Shown here: in pieces, positions 19,309 to 29,417 of the stretch | How the letters are laid out: the number at the start of each line of letters is the position of its first letter | Position numbering within the stretch: position 1 is the first letter of the stretch | DNA from: Ehrlichia sp028752135 | Lineage (GTDB): Bacteria; Pseudomonadota; Alphaproteobacteria; Rickettsiales; Anaplasmataceae | Direction of reading: 5' to 3' | DNA length: 64,000 nt | Assembly: GCA_028752135.1 (NCBI GenBank) | Contig: CP082782.1 | Location: 1,381,472-1,445,471, forward strand | Program-made: the position numbers and the translations under genes | Notes under the pieces: generated by a model | Seen by the model: the letters and a program-made list of their open reading frames with translations, nothing else | Told to the model about the DNA's origin: nothing | Database searches by the model: none

Positions 19309-19866
19309 TTAATTATATTTATTTGCTTGTAATATTATAACTTTAGAAATTCCATAAATCCGTTCAACCAGAATCTTATACCCTAAAGGACATATAAATG
19401 ATATTCTCTTATTCACTCTAACCATAATTACACTTCCATTCTTAGTCCAATTTAATTCAACTAAAGCACCAAGAGTAACATCAACTAATGAAGGATTATC
19501 ATACGGAGGATCAACAAAAATTATATCGTACTGGTCAGTTGCAATAAATAATTTTTCTATATCACAACATATAATAGTAACATTATCTACTACCCCTAAA
19601 TATTCAGCTGTTTTCCTTACTAGTTGCAAATTATAGTGATTAATATCTATTAATAAAGCACTTTCTGCCCCTCTAGATAGTGCTTCAAAAGATAGTGATC
19701 CACTCCCACAGAATAAATCAAGAACTTTACATCCTTGAATACTCATGCGAGATGATATTATATTAAAAACAGATTCCCTAATTATCGACATAGCAGGACG
19801 TGCACTTAGCAACCTATCAGAAAATATTTTTCTTCCTCGATACTTCCCTGACGTTATACGCAACAT
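19309..19866 (-). CDS. rsmD: 16S rRNA (guanine(966)-N(2))-methyltransferase
   Basis: A 185-residue SAM-dependent methyltransferase that modifies G966 of 16S rRNA. It shows the RsmD opening MLRITSGKYRGRKI, the SAM motif DLFCGSG (50-56) and the catalytic DPPY (119-122). Length is normal. It begins 5 bases after the surA stop on the same strand, so the two are co-transcribed. A degraded copy of its tail lies downstream. Confidence 0.93.
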   Translation of the reverse strand: MLRITSGKYRGRKIFSDRLLSARPAMSIIRESVFNIISSRMSIQGCKVLDLFCGSGSLSFEALSRGAESALLIDINHYNLQLVRKTAEYLGVVDNVTIICCDIEKLFIATDQYDIIFVDPPYDNPSLVDVTLGALVELNWTKNGSVIMVRVNKRISFICPLGYKILVERIYGISKVIILQANKYN

Positions 19867-19871
19867 AACAG

Positions 19872-21076
19872 TTAATTATATTTCTCTATCAAAAAACTCT
19901 TTCTCAAGTTAGATAACAAATATTCACTCTGCATACCCAACTTTTCCATATACAGTCGCTGTTTTATAAAATTAACATCATCTATAATATCGTTAGCCTT
20001 ACCTTTTTTAACATCACATAACATAATAACATCAACTATATTATTATCTGTAACCTCTACTATCTTTCCAACATCAGCAGATTGTAAAACATTTTGCATT
20101 TTTACAGACAAATCTTTTACTTTTGCTACAAAAATTAACGGATCAGGTAATTTGAGCTCTTTTGCAATATCACCAAAATCCTTACATGTAGCTCTAGTTT
20201 TTACTAAATTAATTTGATCTGAGTATTTTTTAGCTTGATCAGCGTTTAAATGTATCTGCCTTAAATCAACATCACTGGCTGAAAATTCTCTACTTATGTC
20301 AGACCTATGAAGTAACTTAATGATCAAATCTCCATATTCATTCTTAATTGGACCTATAATATCTCCAACTTTAGCACCAAGTAACTTGCTTGCTAAACTT
20401 ACATTAATATTCTTAACATTAATATTAGCTTCTTCAAACAACAAGCCTTCCTTACCCTTCTTAATGTCCTCAATATTCATTCCATTCTGCAAATCACTAA
20501 TAATAGTATTTATTACAGTTTCATTTCCCATACCAACTGGTAGAATAACCTCCTGAATATGCAAAAATGTATCTATTCCATTAACAGACATTGTACTATC
20601 ATTACTATCTTGCACTTCTTTATCACTGATAATAATATAAGGTATTACCTTAAGCATTAATATTTTATTCCAAAGCAACTTAGACTTTAGATGTTCGATA
20701 CATAATGTATAATCTAATCCTTGTTTTTCAACATAACTTTTAAAATCAACATTACCTAAATTTTTCATAATCAAGAACTGTTTTACAGATTCTACAAGAT
20801 CTTGTTCATCAACTGTCAATTTAAGCTTTTTGCTTCTTGTCTCCAGATAGATTCATCAATTAAAGAATTTAATGCCACTTCTTCTGCTATAGTCCCGTCA
20901 ACCTTATAGAAAAATTTATTTATATCAATACGCTTTTCAACATCCAAGCTAGATATCAATTCATCATTAACCATAGCCAATATCTTTACATCAGCAAAAA
21001 CATCACAACAATATAAAATAACAAATAAGACAAACAACCTTATTGTATGATTAAACATATGGATTATCACTAACAA
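19872..21076 (-). CDS. surA: SurA-like periplasmic peptidyl-prolyl isomerase (frameshifted)
   Basis: A periplasmic chaperone for outer-membrane proteins. The N-terminal part (21076-20816) has a signal peptide and the SurA-type segment VKILAMVNDELISSLDVEKRI. It stops early at QEAKSLN. The rest continues one base out of frame from about 20819 as LTVDEQDLVESVKQF, with a helical domain and a parvulin-like region (about 20100-20350). Restoring one T to the TTT-type run at about 20818 (AAATTGACA to AAATTTGACA) gives a continuous product of about 401 residues. A homopolymer sequencing error is likely. It is followed 5 bases later by rsmD. Confidence 0.8.
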
Positions 21077-21457
21077 ATTCTTTTCATTAACTTTATATAA
21101 AAATACAATAATGTCAAAGACTCTTTAATATCAGAATACTCACTTATCAACCAAATCACTACAACTCAAGTTTAAAAATGACCAATTATTGTAAATTTAA
21201 CAAAAAAGCTCTCAAACAACATTAAAACTATACAAATTTATATTAGTACACAATTTTACCAAGACATTATTTACCAAAATTATTTTATCTATACTTCAAT
21301 AATATACCCATATAAAACACATGAAAATTCAATAAATACACTTAATCAAAATAATACATGCTAATGACAATTTAAGGAGAACTTATGGAGCTAATAACTC
21401 TAGTAGATATTACCTGAATTATTAGGGTATATAAAGAACCTTCTACAAAAAATAACG
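21077..21457. other. Intergenic upstream of surA
   Basis: About 380 bases. Near the right end there is a strong AAGGAG at 21374-21379, spaced 5 bases from ATG at 21385. It opens only 10 codons (MELITLVDIT) before TGA at 21417. No homologue is recognised. CTAATAA (21391-21397) and TTATTAG (21419-21425) flank it as an inverted repeat. Confidence 0.4.
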
Positions 21458-21531
21458 GGCGAATGACCAGGATTGAACTGGCGACCCTCAGTGCCACAAA
21501 CTGATGCTCTACCAACTGAGCTACATCCGCC
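21458..21531 (-). tRNA. tRNA-His (GTG)
   Basis: The minus strand folds as a cloverleaf with a GCGGATG/CATTCGC acceptor, GCTC D stem, anticodon arm TCAGT-TTGTGGC-ACTGA and a TTCAATC T loop. The anticodon is GTG. A G at 21531 gives the extra G-1 opposite discriminator C (21458), diagnostic for tRNA-His. The 3' CCA is not encoded. Confidence 0.95.
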
Positions 21532-22640
21532 ATTTAACAAATACTTTGGTATCTTTACCACAATAAACAATCAAATACAACATCGAAATTTTATGTAACT
21601 TATATAATGATAAGATCAAATCTTTATAATCTAAATGACACACTCATCATTAATCAATAAACATACAATCTTAAAGCATTATAAATGCATATCCTACAAT
21701 AATACATTTTTCTACTTAAAGCTATATGAATAAACTATACTTGAAAGAAATAACTCATATAGTAATATGACATATGTATTTTTAATTTAGTTATCAACAT
21801 TATAGATAATTATCTAAACTGCTATCTACCAAAAATCTCATCTACATACTATTTTTATAAATACAAACTAGTTATAGCTTAAGGCATAACATAGGTAATC
21901 AAGTACTATTTATTATTGCAAAAATACATTTAAATTTATATCACAACATTCTCTAATTAATATATCCGATACTGATAATCAGAAATTATTTTAACAAACA
22001 TTATTTACACACAGTAAAGTTCTTTTCAATTTTATATCCTTCATAAATACTCAAGTAAAAAACTATTACTAAATATATAAAAAATATTTTTCATTAATCA
22101 TTGATTGGAATTATTTAAATAACATTACAGACCGTACTGCAAATTCTCTTATAAAGCACCCAAGTAAAAAAATCATTACTATATACTTAAAACATTCACT
22201 ATCAACCTAAATTAGAAAGATTTCAACAACAATATGGATTTTCAATGACTTGATATTTGTTTTTAACTTTAAAAACAGTGATACCACTTTTTTATTTTAG
22301 GATTCAAGTATTTATAGAATTGCATTCATCAAATTTTTGATTTATATATCTATTTCATGCTATCAAGAAAATTTAACTAATTATTATACTACTCTTAGTT
22401 TACACAAAACAAGTTATCCATCATTAATAAATCCCATCAGGTTATATTAAATAAAGCATTTCCTTCAAAAATCTTTTCACTTAACATACGGCACTTCTTC
22501 AGCTAACAGCAGTTTATAAAATTATATTATATTCTAGTAACTATATTACAACATATGTACTTATTAGTTATACCTCTCTAAAATTTAAATAATTAGGAAA
22601 ATAAATTCTCAACTAACGTTGTATAAATAAAATTTTCATA
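21532..22640. other. Long intergenic region downstream of gltX
   Basis: A 1.1 kb AT-rich stretch without a recognisable gene on either strand. It contains one imperfect direct repeat (22037-22100 and 22146-22207). Its size and texture suit a decayed gene or expanded spacer, but nothing in it can be identified. Confidence 0.5.
22037..22207. repeat. Imperfect direct repeat, period about 109 bases
   Basis: CTCAAGTAAAAAACTATTACTAAATATATA (from 22050) is matched by CCCAAGTAAAAAAATCATTACTATATACTT (from 22159). Weaker matches flank both sides (CTTCATAAATA with CTTATAAAGCA; TTTTTCATTAATC with ATTCACTATCAAC). It looks like an old tandem duplication in the spacer. Confidence 0.5.
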
Positions 22641-23972
22641 CTATTGTGTAGTAGGATAACTGAGCCTACGTACAATTTCTGTCCTACCAATTAATGGTAA
22701 CAACTTAGCAAGTTCTGGACCTGTAGGTAATCCAGTCAAGGCTAATCGCAAAGGAGAAAATAAATCTCTAGATTTACGGTCAGTATTTTTTTTTATATTA
22801 GATATCCATATATTCCAAGTATCACTACTAACTTCTTCTTGAGGTAGTAAATTTAATGCTAACGTTATAAAATCTTTATCATCTTTGCTAATAACAGGCA
22901 CAACATCTTTACTACAAATTTTAATCCATTCTTCAACATCAGAAAATTTTTCTATATTTCCACATACAAAATCCCAAAAACTTGGAGAATTAATATTTAA
23001 TTGTTGTAATCTATCTTTAACATCTTGAAAAGACATACTATGCAAAATTCTAGGATTTAGTTTTAATATATCATCTATATTAAATTTAGTAGGAGCTTTA
23101 CTAAAAGATTCAATATCAAATGAATCAACTAATTCTGACATTTTTATATGTACACCTACTGGATCAGAAGTTCCTATTTTTGAAAAATAACTATTAATAG
23201 CCATAGGTTCTAATCCAAAAGCTTGCATATCTTTTACACTAGAACCACCAATTCTTTTTGATATTTTATTATCATCAGAATATAAAAGAGACAAATGTGA
23301 AAACATAGGTATATTTGCTTTTAAAGCTTTTAACATTTGTATTTGAATTGCAGTATTACTTATATGATCTTCTCCACGAATAATATGAGTTACATTAAAA
23401 TCCATATCATCTATAACAGATGGTAACATGTAAGTATATGTGCCATCAGCTCTTCTAATTATAGGGTCACTAATATTCTCTGAATTAAATGATACTTCTC
23501 CACGTATTTCATCATTCCAACTTATCAATTGATTTTGATCAATTTTAAATCTAAAGTACACATCCCTTCCAGAATATTTATCCCTTTCTTCTTTAGTAAG
23601 TTTCAATGCACTTCTATCATAAATAGGAGGTAACCCTGCTTTTAATTTTATTTTCCTTTTGAACTCCAATTCTTCCTTAGTTTCATAACAAGGATATATT
23701 AACTCTTCTGTTAACAAATGATTAAATACTTCTTCATAACGATCAAATCTAGAAGACTGCTTAAAACTAGCATCCCAATCTATATGCAGCCAATTTAAAT
23801 CACTTTCTATTTCTTTTATATACTCATCCTTTGACCTTTGAACATCAGTATCATCAAATCTGAGTAAAAATTTACCATTTTGTTTACGCGCGTATAACCA
23901 ACAAATTAAAGCAGTCCTAATATTTCCAACATGAATATATCCTGTCGGACTTGGAGCAAAACGTGTAATCAT
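22641..23972 (-). CDS. gltX: Glutamate--tRNA ligase
   Basis: A class I aminoacyl-tRNA synthetase of 443 residues with the HIGH-type motif PSPTGYIHVGN (8-18) and the KMSKS-type motif KISKR (236-240). It charges tRNA-Glu. Rickettsiales lack glutaminyl-tRNA synthetase and usually have two diverged GluRS genes, one of which can charge tRNA-Gln for amidation by GatCAB. Which copy this is cannot be decided from the window. The start at 23972 (MITRFAPSPTG) has the normal distance to the motif. Confidence 0.94.
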   Translation of the reverse strand: MITRFAPSPTGYIHVGNIRTALICWLYARKQNGKFLLRFDDTDVQRSKDEYIKEIESDLNWLHIDWDASFKQSSRFDRYEEVFNHLLTEELIYPCYETKEELEFKRKIKLKAGLPPIYDRSALKLTKEERDKYSGRDVYFRFKIDQNQLISWNDEIRGEVSFNSENISDPIIRRADGTYTYMLPSVIDDMDFNVTHIIRGEDHISNTAIQIQMLKALKANIPMFSHLSLLYSDDNKISKRIGGSSVKDMQAFGLEPMAINSYFSKIGTSDPVGVHIKMSELVDSFDIESFSKAPTKFNIDDILKLNPRILHSMSFQDVKDRLQQLNINSPSFWDFVCGNIEKFSDVEEWIKICSKDVVPVISKDDKDFITLALNLLPQEEVSSDTWNIWISNIKKNTDRKSRDLFSPLRLALTGLPTGPELAKLLPLIGRTEIVRRLSYPTTQ

Positions 23973-24357
23973 AACTCAGATCTCCCTTAGATTTCTCATC
24001 ACATTAAAAGCAATTTCTTATAAACATCACTAATTTCACTAAGCAACTGATATTAGTTCAGATAATGTTATACATTAATCAATTATCCAATATTGATAAA
24101 AAGACAACAGATAAATTCATCTAAATCAGAAGACAATTTCAATCTGTATTTTAGGATATTATATATCTTTATACATCTTCCATTGGATATATAGAATATC
24201 TTGAATTTAAAAAAACACTTATCAAGCTAATGTTTTTTAAGTTTACTAACTCTTATTTTAATCATATCATTGCACATATAATAGTAAATCATATTTCTAG
24301 TATGCGTCCTTTCATTATATATAAACATCCAAAAAAATTAACAGTTTAGACAATATA
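23973..24357. other. Divergent spacer between gltX and the DUF2628 gene
   Basis: About 385 bases. AAAAAACA (24210-24217) and TGTTTTTT (24231-24238) form an 8-bp hairpin. The last 55 bases may be the broken 5' end of the next gene (see that entry). Nothing else is evident. Confidence 0.4.
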
Positions 24358-24666
24358 GTGTTTGTTCAAGATAAGTTCTCTATAATGGCGTTTATATTCA
24401 CATTTCTTTTCACCCTTTACAATAAACTATGGACTTTATCCTTTATTTCAATTGCTTTCTTCTGTGCAACATATGCAATGCATTTCAAATTAGGTTTCAT
24501 TGATTTATCAATTTATTTACTAGTAAATTTACTATACGCGTTCTACATGGCTCTATCCTATGCTGATTGGTATCAAACAAAATTAAAGAAAGCAGGATAT
24601 AAAATGCATGATGTAATATTTGCCAAAAACTTAATCTGTGCAAAATTAAAGTTTAAGAAACAATAA
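24358..24666 (+). CDS. DUF2628-like membrane protein, 5' end doubtful
   Basis: A 102-residue protein with three hydrophobic segments. The opening FSIMAFIFTFLFTLYNKLWTL matches the family pattern (F-S-x-x-A-F-x-F-x-x-L-x-x-L-Y-x-x-LW) of DUF2628 proteins, and a C-terminal ADWYQTKLKKAGYK helix follows. Relatives normally have about 20 residues ahead of this pattern. Here the start is a GTG with no clear ribosome-binding site. An ATG at 24303 opens MRPFIIYKHPKKLTV, which resembles the missing part but runs into TAG at 24348 and is out of frame. The gene may be intact from GTG 24358 or 5'-damaged. Function is unknown. Confidence 0.6.
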   Translation: MFVQDKFSIMAFIFTFLFTLYNKLWTLSFISIAFFCATYAMHFKLGFIDLSIYLLVNLLYAFYMALSYADWYQTKLKKAGYKMHDVIFAKNLICAKLKFKKQ

Positions 24667-25241
24667 TCTCATACTTCATATGCTACAATTTCCTATCTAA
24701 AAAACATATTAAATAACAGTAGGTATCATATTAGAATCCCGAAGCTACATAAACTTAAAACATATCTAAGATATATAGTACATTAAAATATTACATTAAC
24801 CATTAGATTTACCCTATACCAAATACGAATTTCCTATAAAATAAATCAAATATAGTATACTAATCAACTTTACCTAGAAATAATGTCTTCTAACAGATAA
24901 TCTTTCCAGAATTTCACAAAAACCATTCATATCAAAATAATCCATATAGAACCTTCCATATATCATCGATTATACGCTAATAAACATAACCTCATATCTC
25001 AATTATAAAAGCTTTCTTACACATACAAAACAGCATAGAACTAAAAACAGAAGTTCATTTAACCATCCTTTATTAACATAAAACATTACATAACAAAGTA
25101 TGTAAATAATAGTATACTAAAAATCAATTTTTCACACATTATCTACTCATATCAATGATATAACTTCAAATTTAAAGCATAGCAGTGTATTTATACAGAA
25201 AAAATATGACAGCAAAAAAACTACTATTAATACATATACTA
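24667..25241. other. Intergenic, convergent
   Basis: About 575 bases of AT-rich spacer between the DUF2628 gene and the end of thiG. No gene, clear repeat or hairpin with a T tract was found. Confidence 0.5.
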
Positions 25242-26042
25242 TCAATTTGAAGTATTATACCAAAAAGGAGTATCAATTAATGGAGTACTAGATACAGCAA
25301 AATCTCGTTTAGGAACAATACCAGAATTATAAGCAATATGTCCAGCTTCTACAGCATATTTAAAAGCACATGACATATCTTGAGGAACAATAGATCTTGC
25401 AATAGCAGTATTAATTAGTACAGCATCACAACCAATTTCCATGACCATTGCTGCATCTGAAGGCCTACCTATACCAGCATCTACTATAATAGTGACATCT
25501 GGAAATCTTTGTCTTAACAGTTTTAAATTATACATATTTAATATACCACATCCAGATCCTATTGGTGCAATTCCTGGCATTAATACACGACATCCATAAT
25601 CTAGTAATTTCTTACATATCACTAAATCATCTGTACAATAAGGAAAAACTTCAAATCCTTTGTTAATCAATTCTTTCACTGCTTCACATAATAATATCAA
25701 ATCTGGATATAGAGTGTATTCATCTCCTACTAGCTCTAACTTTATCCAATTAGTACCAAAAATCTCCCGTGCCATCTGGGCCATCAATACAGCATCATTT
25801 ACTGTACTACATCCTGCAGTATTGGGTAAAATATGACAACCACTTTCCTTTATTATTTTCCAGAAATCATTACCACCATTTTTAGATGGCATCTGTCTAG
25901 ATAAAGATACTGTTACTATTTCTGCCCCTGAACATTTAATCGACTCAAGTAAGATACTAGGAGATGGATACATTGCAGAACCCAACAATAACCTACTCTG
26001 CAATGATACACCATACAAATTTAACATATATTCTTGCCTCAC
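25242..26042 (-). CDS. thiG: Thiazole synthase
   Basis: Forms the thiazole phosphate of thiamine from deoxyxylulose phosphate, dehydroglycine and the ThiS thiocarboxylate. The 266-residue TIM-barrel protein has the Schiff-base lysine in WIKLELVGDEYTL (Lys101), the PIGSGCGI loop and the C-terminal phosphate-binding segment VDAGIGRPSDA. It lies downstream of thiS on the same strand with a 245-base gap. Intact thiG and thiS indicate that this organism makes thiamine, needed by the PdhA in this window. Confidence 0.94.
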   Translation of the reverse strand: MRQEYMLNLYGVSLQSRLLLGSAMYPSPSILLESIKCSGAEIVTVSLSRQMPSKNGGNDFWKIIKESGCHILPNTAGCSTVNDAVLMAQMAREIFGTNWIKLELVGDEYTLYPDLILLCEAVKELINKGFEVFPYCTDDLVICKKLLDYGCRVLMPGIAPIGSGCGILNMYNLKLLRQRFPDVTIIVDAGIGRPSDAAMVMEIGCDAVLINTAIARSIVPQDMSCAFKYAVEAGHIAYNSGIVPKRDFAVSSTPLIDTPFWYNTSN

Positions 26043-26287
26043 TATTAACAGAAATTACGCTTTACATTAGCTAAATTTTAGTTAATCTAACCAGATAAAT
26101 CATTATTATATCTATGAACATAATTACGAATTATAGCTATCAAAAGTCCAATAGTGCATTAATAACTAATATACTGCGTACTATCTTATTATATTACCTT
26201 AAAATTAGGTATACCTTATCAATATAACAAATCAACAAAGACTAGAATGTCTAATTTCATATTATATACTAGCACGAAAATACTACT

Positions 26288-26494
26288 TCATCCTCCTTGC
26301 ATAGGATATACTACATCTATGACGTCATCATTATTTAAGTAAGTAATATTATATTGACTTCTAACAACTAAATTCCTATTCACTGCAACAGCAAATGGTA
26401 AATCGGTACTATGACCAGAAAGACACAAAATTTTATCCAATGCTAGACCTGATTTAAACGACATTCTTTTTCCATTAATTACAACAGTAATCAA
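26288..26494 (-). CDS. thiS: Sulfur carrier protein ThiS
   Basis: A 68-residue ubiquitin-fold protein ending in the obligatory Gly-Gly (MQGG), which is adenylated and converted to the thiocarboxylate that donates sulfur to ThiG. It opens MITVVINGKRMSF, contains AVAVNRNLV and ends NDDVIDVVYPMQGG, all typical of ThiS. It precedes thiG on the same strand. Confidence 0.9.
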   Translation of the reverse strand: MITVVINGKRMSFKSGLALDKILCLSGHSTDLPFAVAVNRNLVVRSQYNITYLNNDDVIDVVYPMQGG

Positions 26495-26812
26495 TATTTC
26501 ACCTATAATTCAAATACTAAAAATTCTACAACAATATACCCTATATTTTATAATAAAACTATATCAATCAAAAATATCTCTTTACACTCCAACTATTTAA
26601 CCTAATAAATAGAATAATATGATTAATTTCTTTAAAAGATTTTATTTTTAACTGTTAAATATTCAATTTTCTTATATTAAATAACCTATTTATTTAAAAA
26701 GTTAATTTATACTATACAATAATAGTAATTTTTCCATGGCATCCTAAACACAACTTGAAAATAAATTAATTAATGATATTAATCATTTATATTAACTTAT
26801 TAATATCCTGAA
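26495..26812. other. Divergent spacer upstream of thiS
   Basis: About 320 bases, extremely AT-rich, between divergent thiS and the 458-residue protein gene. It must hold both promoters, but no convincing boxes or operators could be singled out. Confidence 0.4.
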
Positions 26813-28189
26813 ATGCATAACATTAGAACTGACAATCTAAAAAGTACAATATCATACCTCACAGAAAGAAAATCTTTAAGTTTATTATTAATACTAATTT
26901 CGCATAACTATAATACTCCCAGACACAACAGTGGAAATTATCAATATTACCGCACTATCATGCTCCATGATGAAGAAGTATATAAACAAATACGAGACAC
27001 AGAAAAAAAGAAAATTCGTGCTTTATTAAGATTATGGATTGAATCATTAACAGATAAAATCTTGTTAGGAATAAATATACCTCTAGAAGATAAAATAATT
27101 ATTGAACAGAAAATACACAAAACAATCGAAGACAATAAATCACTATTATCTGAATATCCAAACGACAATATAAAAGATAAACTCTTCCAAGAATTCGCAC
27201 AAAATATTACAAAATCAAAATTAACAGAAAAATTAAAAGCAAATATTACAGAAACCTCTAGCAATGTTAATCTTCTCAATAGATACAAAAAAGAATTAAT
27301 GGAAGATATTGCATCAATGATACATGATCCAGACGGAATTTCACTACTAGCATGTCACGGGATAACCACAAGAAATAGCACAACCCCTAACACATTATTA
27401 TCAAAAGAGATTAAACGACTATACCAAGATACTATAGGGATAGATCCTGAGTTTGCTGCCAGAAATATTTTTCATTCATTTCCTCAACAACATACTGCTA
27501 GAATGATATGGGATACAATAAAAATTGCACACAGAAAATTAAAATCCAGAGAAGATAGTATAGAAAAATTTACAGTTGTTAAATATCCATGGTATTCTAT
27601 TATTAACAATATAAAAAAAATGATTAATAACTCCTTATTTATAAAGTCAAGACTAGAGAAAGAAAGACGTTATATAGATAAAATAAGGGATATTTTTAAA
27701 ACAAGCATAAGCTATGGAGACACTGCTCTTTTCTTTGAAGAATTAAAGAAAATCCAGTACCATCAAAACATACATTGGAATCCACTACATACACATACTA
27801 ATCTAGTAATAAAGGAATTAATTAATCTAGAATCTCAAACACAATATAAGACCATCAAAGACTTTATCGCTGATATACAATATTATGACAACATTAAACC
27901 TAGTATAAAAACTATAGTTCCAGATACTAGATCATCAGCAATTATTAGCACACAATCAAAGAAAAAAAATGGTATTAAAAAATTGATAAAAAAGATGAAA
28001 ACTGTTTTTAAGAGCAGTAGTAAGAAAAAATCAGACTTAAAAGAAGAAGGTTTAGATGTTATCGATGGTATTTCTATAGCAAGTTGGGATCCTTTTACAA
28101 GCTCACATACTACAGATAGCAGTATACCTGCTCCAAAATTAGAGTCTATTAGTCAAGCATTAGTTGATGAGGTATGCAATACACGTTAA
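26813..28189 (+). CDS. Unrecognised basic protein (458 aa), possible lineage-specific effector
   Basis: No family is recognised. The product is hydrophilic and predicted mostly helical, with no signal peptide; one short hydrophobic stretch (LSLLLILI, residues 22-29) lies near the N-terminus. A strongly basic Lys/Ser cluster (KKKNGIKKLIKKMK and SSSKKKSDLK, about residues 384-410) precedes a polar tail rich in Ser, Thr and Asp ending DEVCNTR. A soluble, leaderless, lineage-restricted protein with a basic patch fits the general profile of Ehrlichia secreted effectors, but that is inference only. The gene is isolated, with a hairpin (GTCTCA/TGAGAC, 28272-28293) after it. Confidence 0.7.
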   Translation: MHNIRTDNLKSTISYLTERKSLSLLLILISHNYNTPRHNSGNYQYYRTIMLHDEEVYKQIRDTEKKKIRALLRLWIESLTDKILLGINIPLEDKIIIEQKIHKTIEDNKSLLSEYPNDNIKDKLFQEFAQNITKSKLTEKLKANITETSSNVNLLNRYKKELMEDIASMIHDPDGISLLACHGITTRNSTTPNTLLSKEIKRLYQDTIGIDPEFAARNIFHSFPQQHTARMIWDTIKIAHRKLKSREDSIEKFTVVKYPWYSIINNIKKMINNSLFIKSRLEKERRYIDKIRDIFKTSISYGDTALFFEELKKIQYHQNIHWNPLHTHTNLVIKELINLESQTQYKTIKDFIADIQYYDNIKPSIKTIVPDTRSSAIISTQSKKKNGIKKLIKKMKTVFKSSSKKKSDLKEEGLDVIDGISIASWDPFTSSHTTDSSIPAPKLESISQALVDEVCNTR

Positions 28190-28783
28190 ACAATAACAGA
28201 TATATACTACTAAAAAAATTACCTTTTAATAGAACAAAACACATATAAGTAACTAGATATGTATAATCAGAGTCTCAGTACTAATATTGAGACAATAGTT
28301 TAAAATAGCAAATATATGTATTGCAATTACTTATAATTCCAAGAACTTCATTTTTTAATGAGTATATTGCCCAATAATAGCACTTATATACAATAACCAT
28401 ATTAGCAAGTTTCTATTGATAGTACAAAAATTATTAAATAAGACTAATTGACCTTAAGAATAAGATTGTGACAAATTAAAGATACATAATTATTAAGATG
28501 AAGTTTTATTCTTTAATAATTTTAGTCACTAGAATATTACATAATAAAAATATACACACATGGCATTGTGCAAAATCAGATAAAAAGCTTTAATAAGTTC
28601 ATAATAATCAGCACAAGAAACCAAAATTAAACAAGGCCTATATTAAACACAGTTGTCGTTAAATACACCACTATTTTCACTTGTTTACTGTAGGAACATT
28701 CTTAGATCTTATTGAATTAACTAGTATTAGAATTAAATACTCTGGCTAAATAATTCTATTTAAATAGCATAAAATTTTTTCCT
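28190..28783. other. Convergent spacer with hairpins
   Basis: About 595 bases. GTCTCA (28272-28277) pairs with TGAGAC (28288-28293), and AATTATTAA (28488-28496) pairs with TTAATAATT (28513-28521). Either could terminate one of the converging genes. No coding pattern is seen. Confidence 0.5.
28488..28521. terminator. 9-bp hairpin between converging genes
   Basis: AATTATTAA and TTAATAATT form a perfect 9-bp stem around a 16-base loop. T residues follow on the plus strand (TTTTA). It sits between the 458-residue protein gene and nfuA. Confidence 0.35.
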
Positions 28784-29344
28784 TTATTGGATACTTTCAA
28801 CCCCTTGTATATCTGGAATATAATAAGTCAACATATTATATATTCCCTCTTTTAAAGTTATCGACGCACTTGGACATCCTGAACAAGCTCCTCTCAATTT
28901 TACAAAAACAATACCATTACTATATCCTCTAAATTTTATATCCCCACCATCTTGTGCAACAGCTGGTTTTACGTAATCATTTATCAATTCTTTAATTTTG
29001 TTAACCATTTCAATATCTTTTTCATCGAAGAACTCTTCTACCTCTTCTTCATCAAGGTTTTCTATAGTATTATCTGGATTAAGTGTTAGAAAATCCATAA
29101 TAACTGTTAAAACTTCTGGTTTTAAAATATCCCAGTCAATATCATCAGATTTTGTTACTGAAACAAAATCTCCACCAAAAAATACATTTTTTACATGTGC
29201 TATCCTAAAAAGTGCTGTAGCAAAAGGAGAACTTTCTGCTGTAACATCATCGGCAAACTCACTAATTTTACCATTATTAACAGGCATACCCGGCATAAAC
29301 TTCAAAGTATTAGGGTTTGGAGTTTCCTCAATTTGTATAAACAT
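28784..29344 (-). CDS. NifU-like iron-sulfur scaffold/carrier (NFU1 type)
   Basis: A 186-residue protein with an N-terminal Nfu_N domain (IQIEETPNPNTLKFMPG, residues 3-19) and a C-terminal NifU-like domain (from about residue 108). The latter carries the CxxC cluster-binding motif CSGC at 154-157. This is the architecture of mitochondrial NFU1 and alphaproteobacterial homologues, which pass 4Fe-4S clusters to targets such as lipoyl synthase and complex I. It is divergent from the J-domain gene 73 bases away. Confidence 0.9.
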   Translation of the reverse strand: MFIQIEETPNPNTLKFMPGMPVNNGKISEFADDVTAESSPFATALFRIAHVKNVFFGGDFVSVTKSDDIDWDILKPEVLTVIMDFLTLNPDNTIENLDEEEVEEFFDEKDIEMVNKIKELINDYVKPAVAQDGGDIKFRGYSNGIVFVKLRGACSGCPSASITLKEGIYNMLTYYIPDIQGVESIQ

Positions 29345-29417
29345 AATAAACCATTTGCAAAAAAATAATTTTAACTTGTATAATAAGAGGATACCTTACT
29401 TAAATCAAGTCATTTAT

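Noticed and set aside
28998..29417. N-terminal extension of the J-domain protein
   Set aside because: It is antisense to nfuA and has antisense-like Ser/Ile/Lys composition; the membrane helix begins at 29418.
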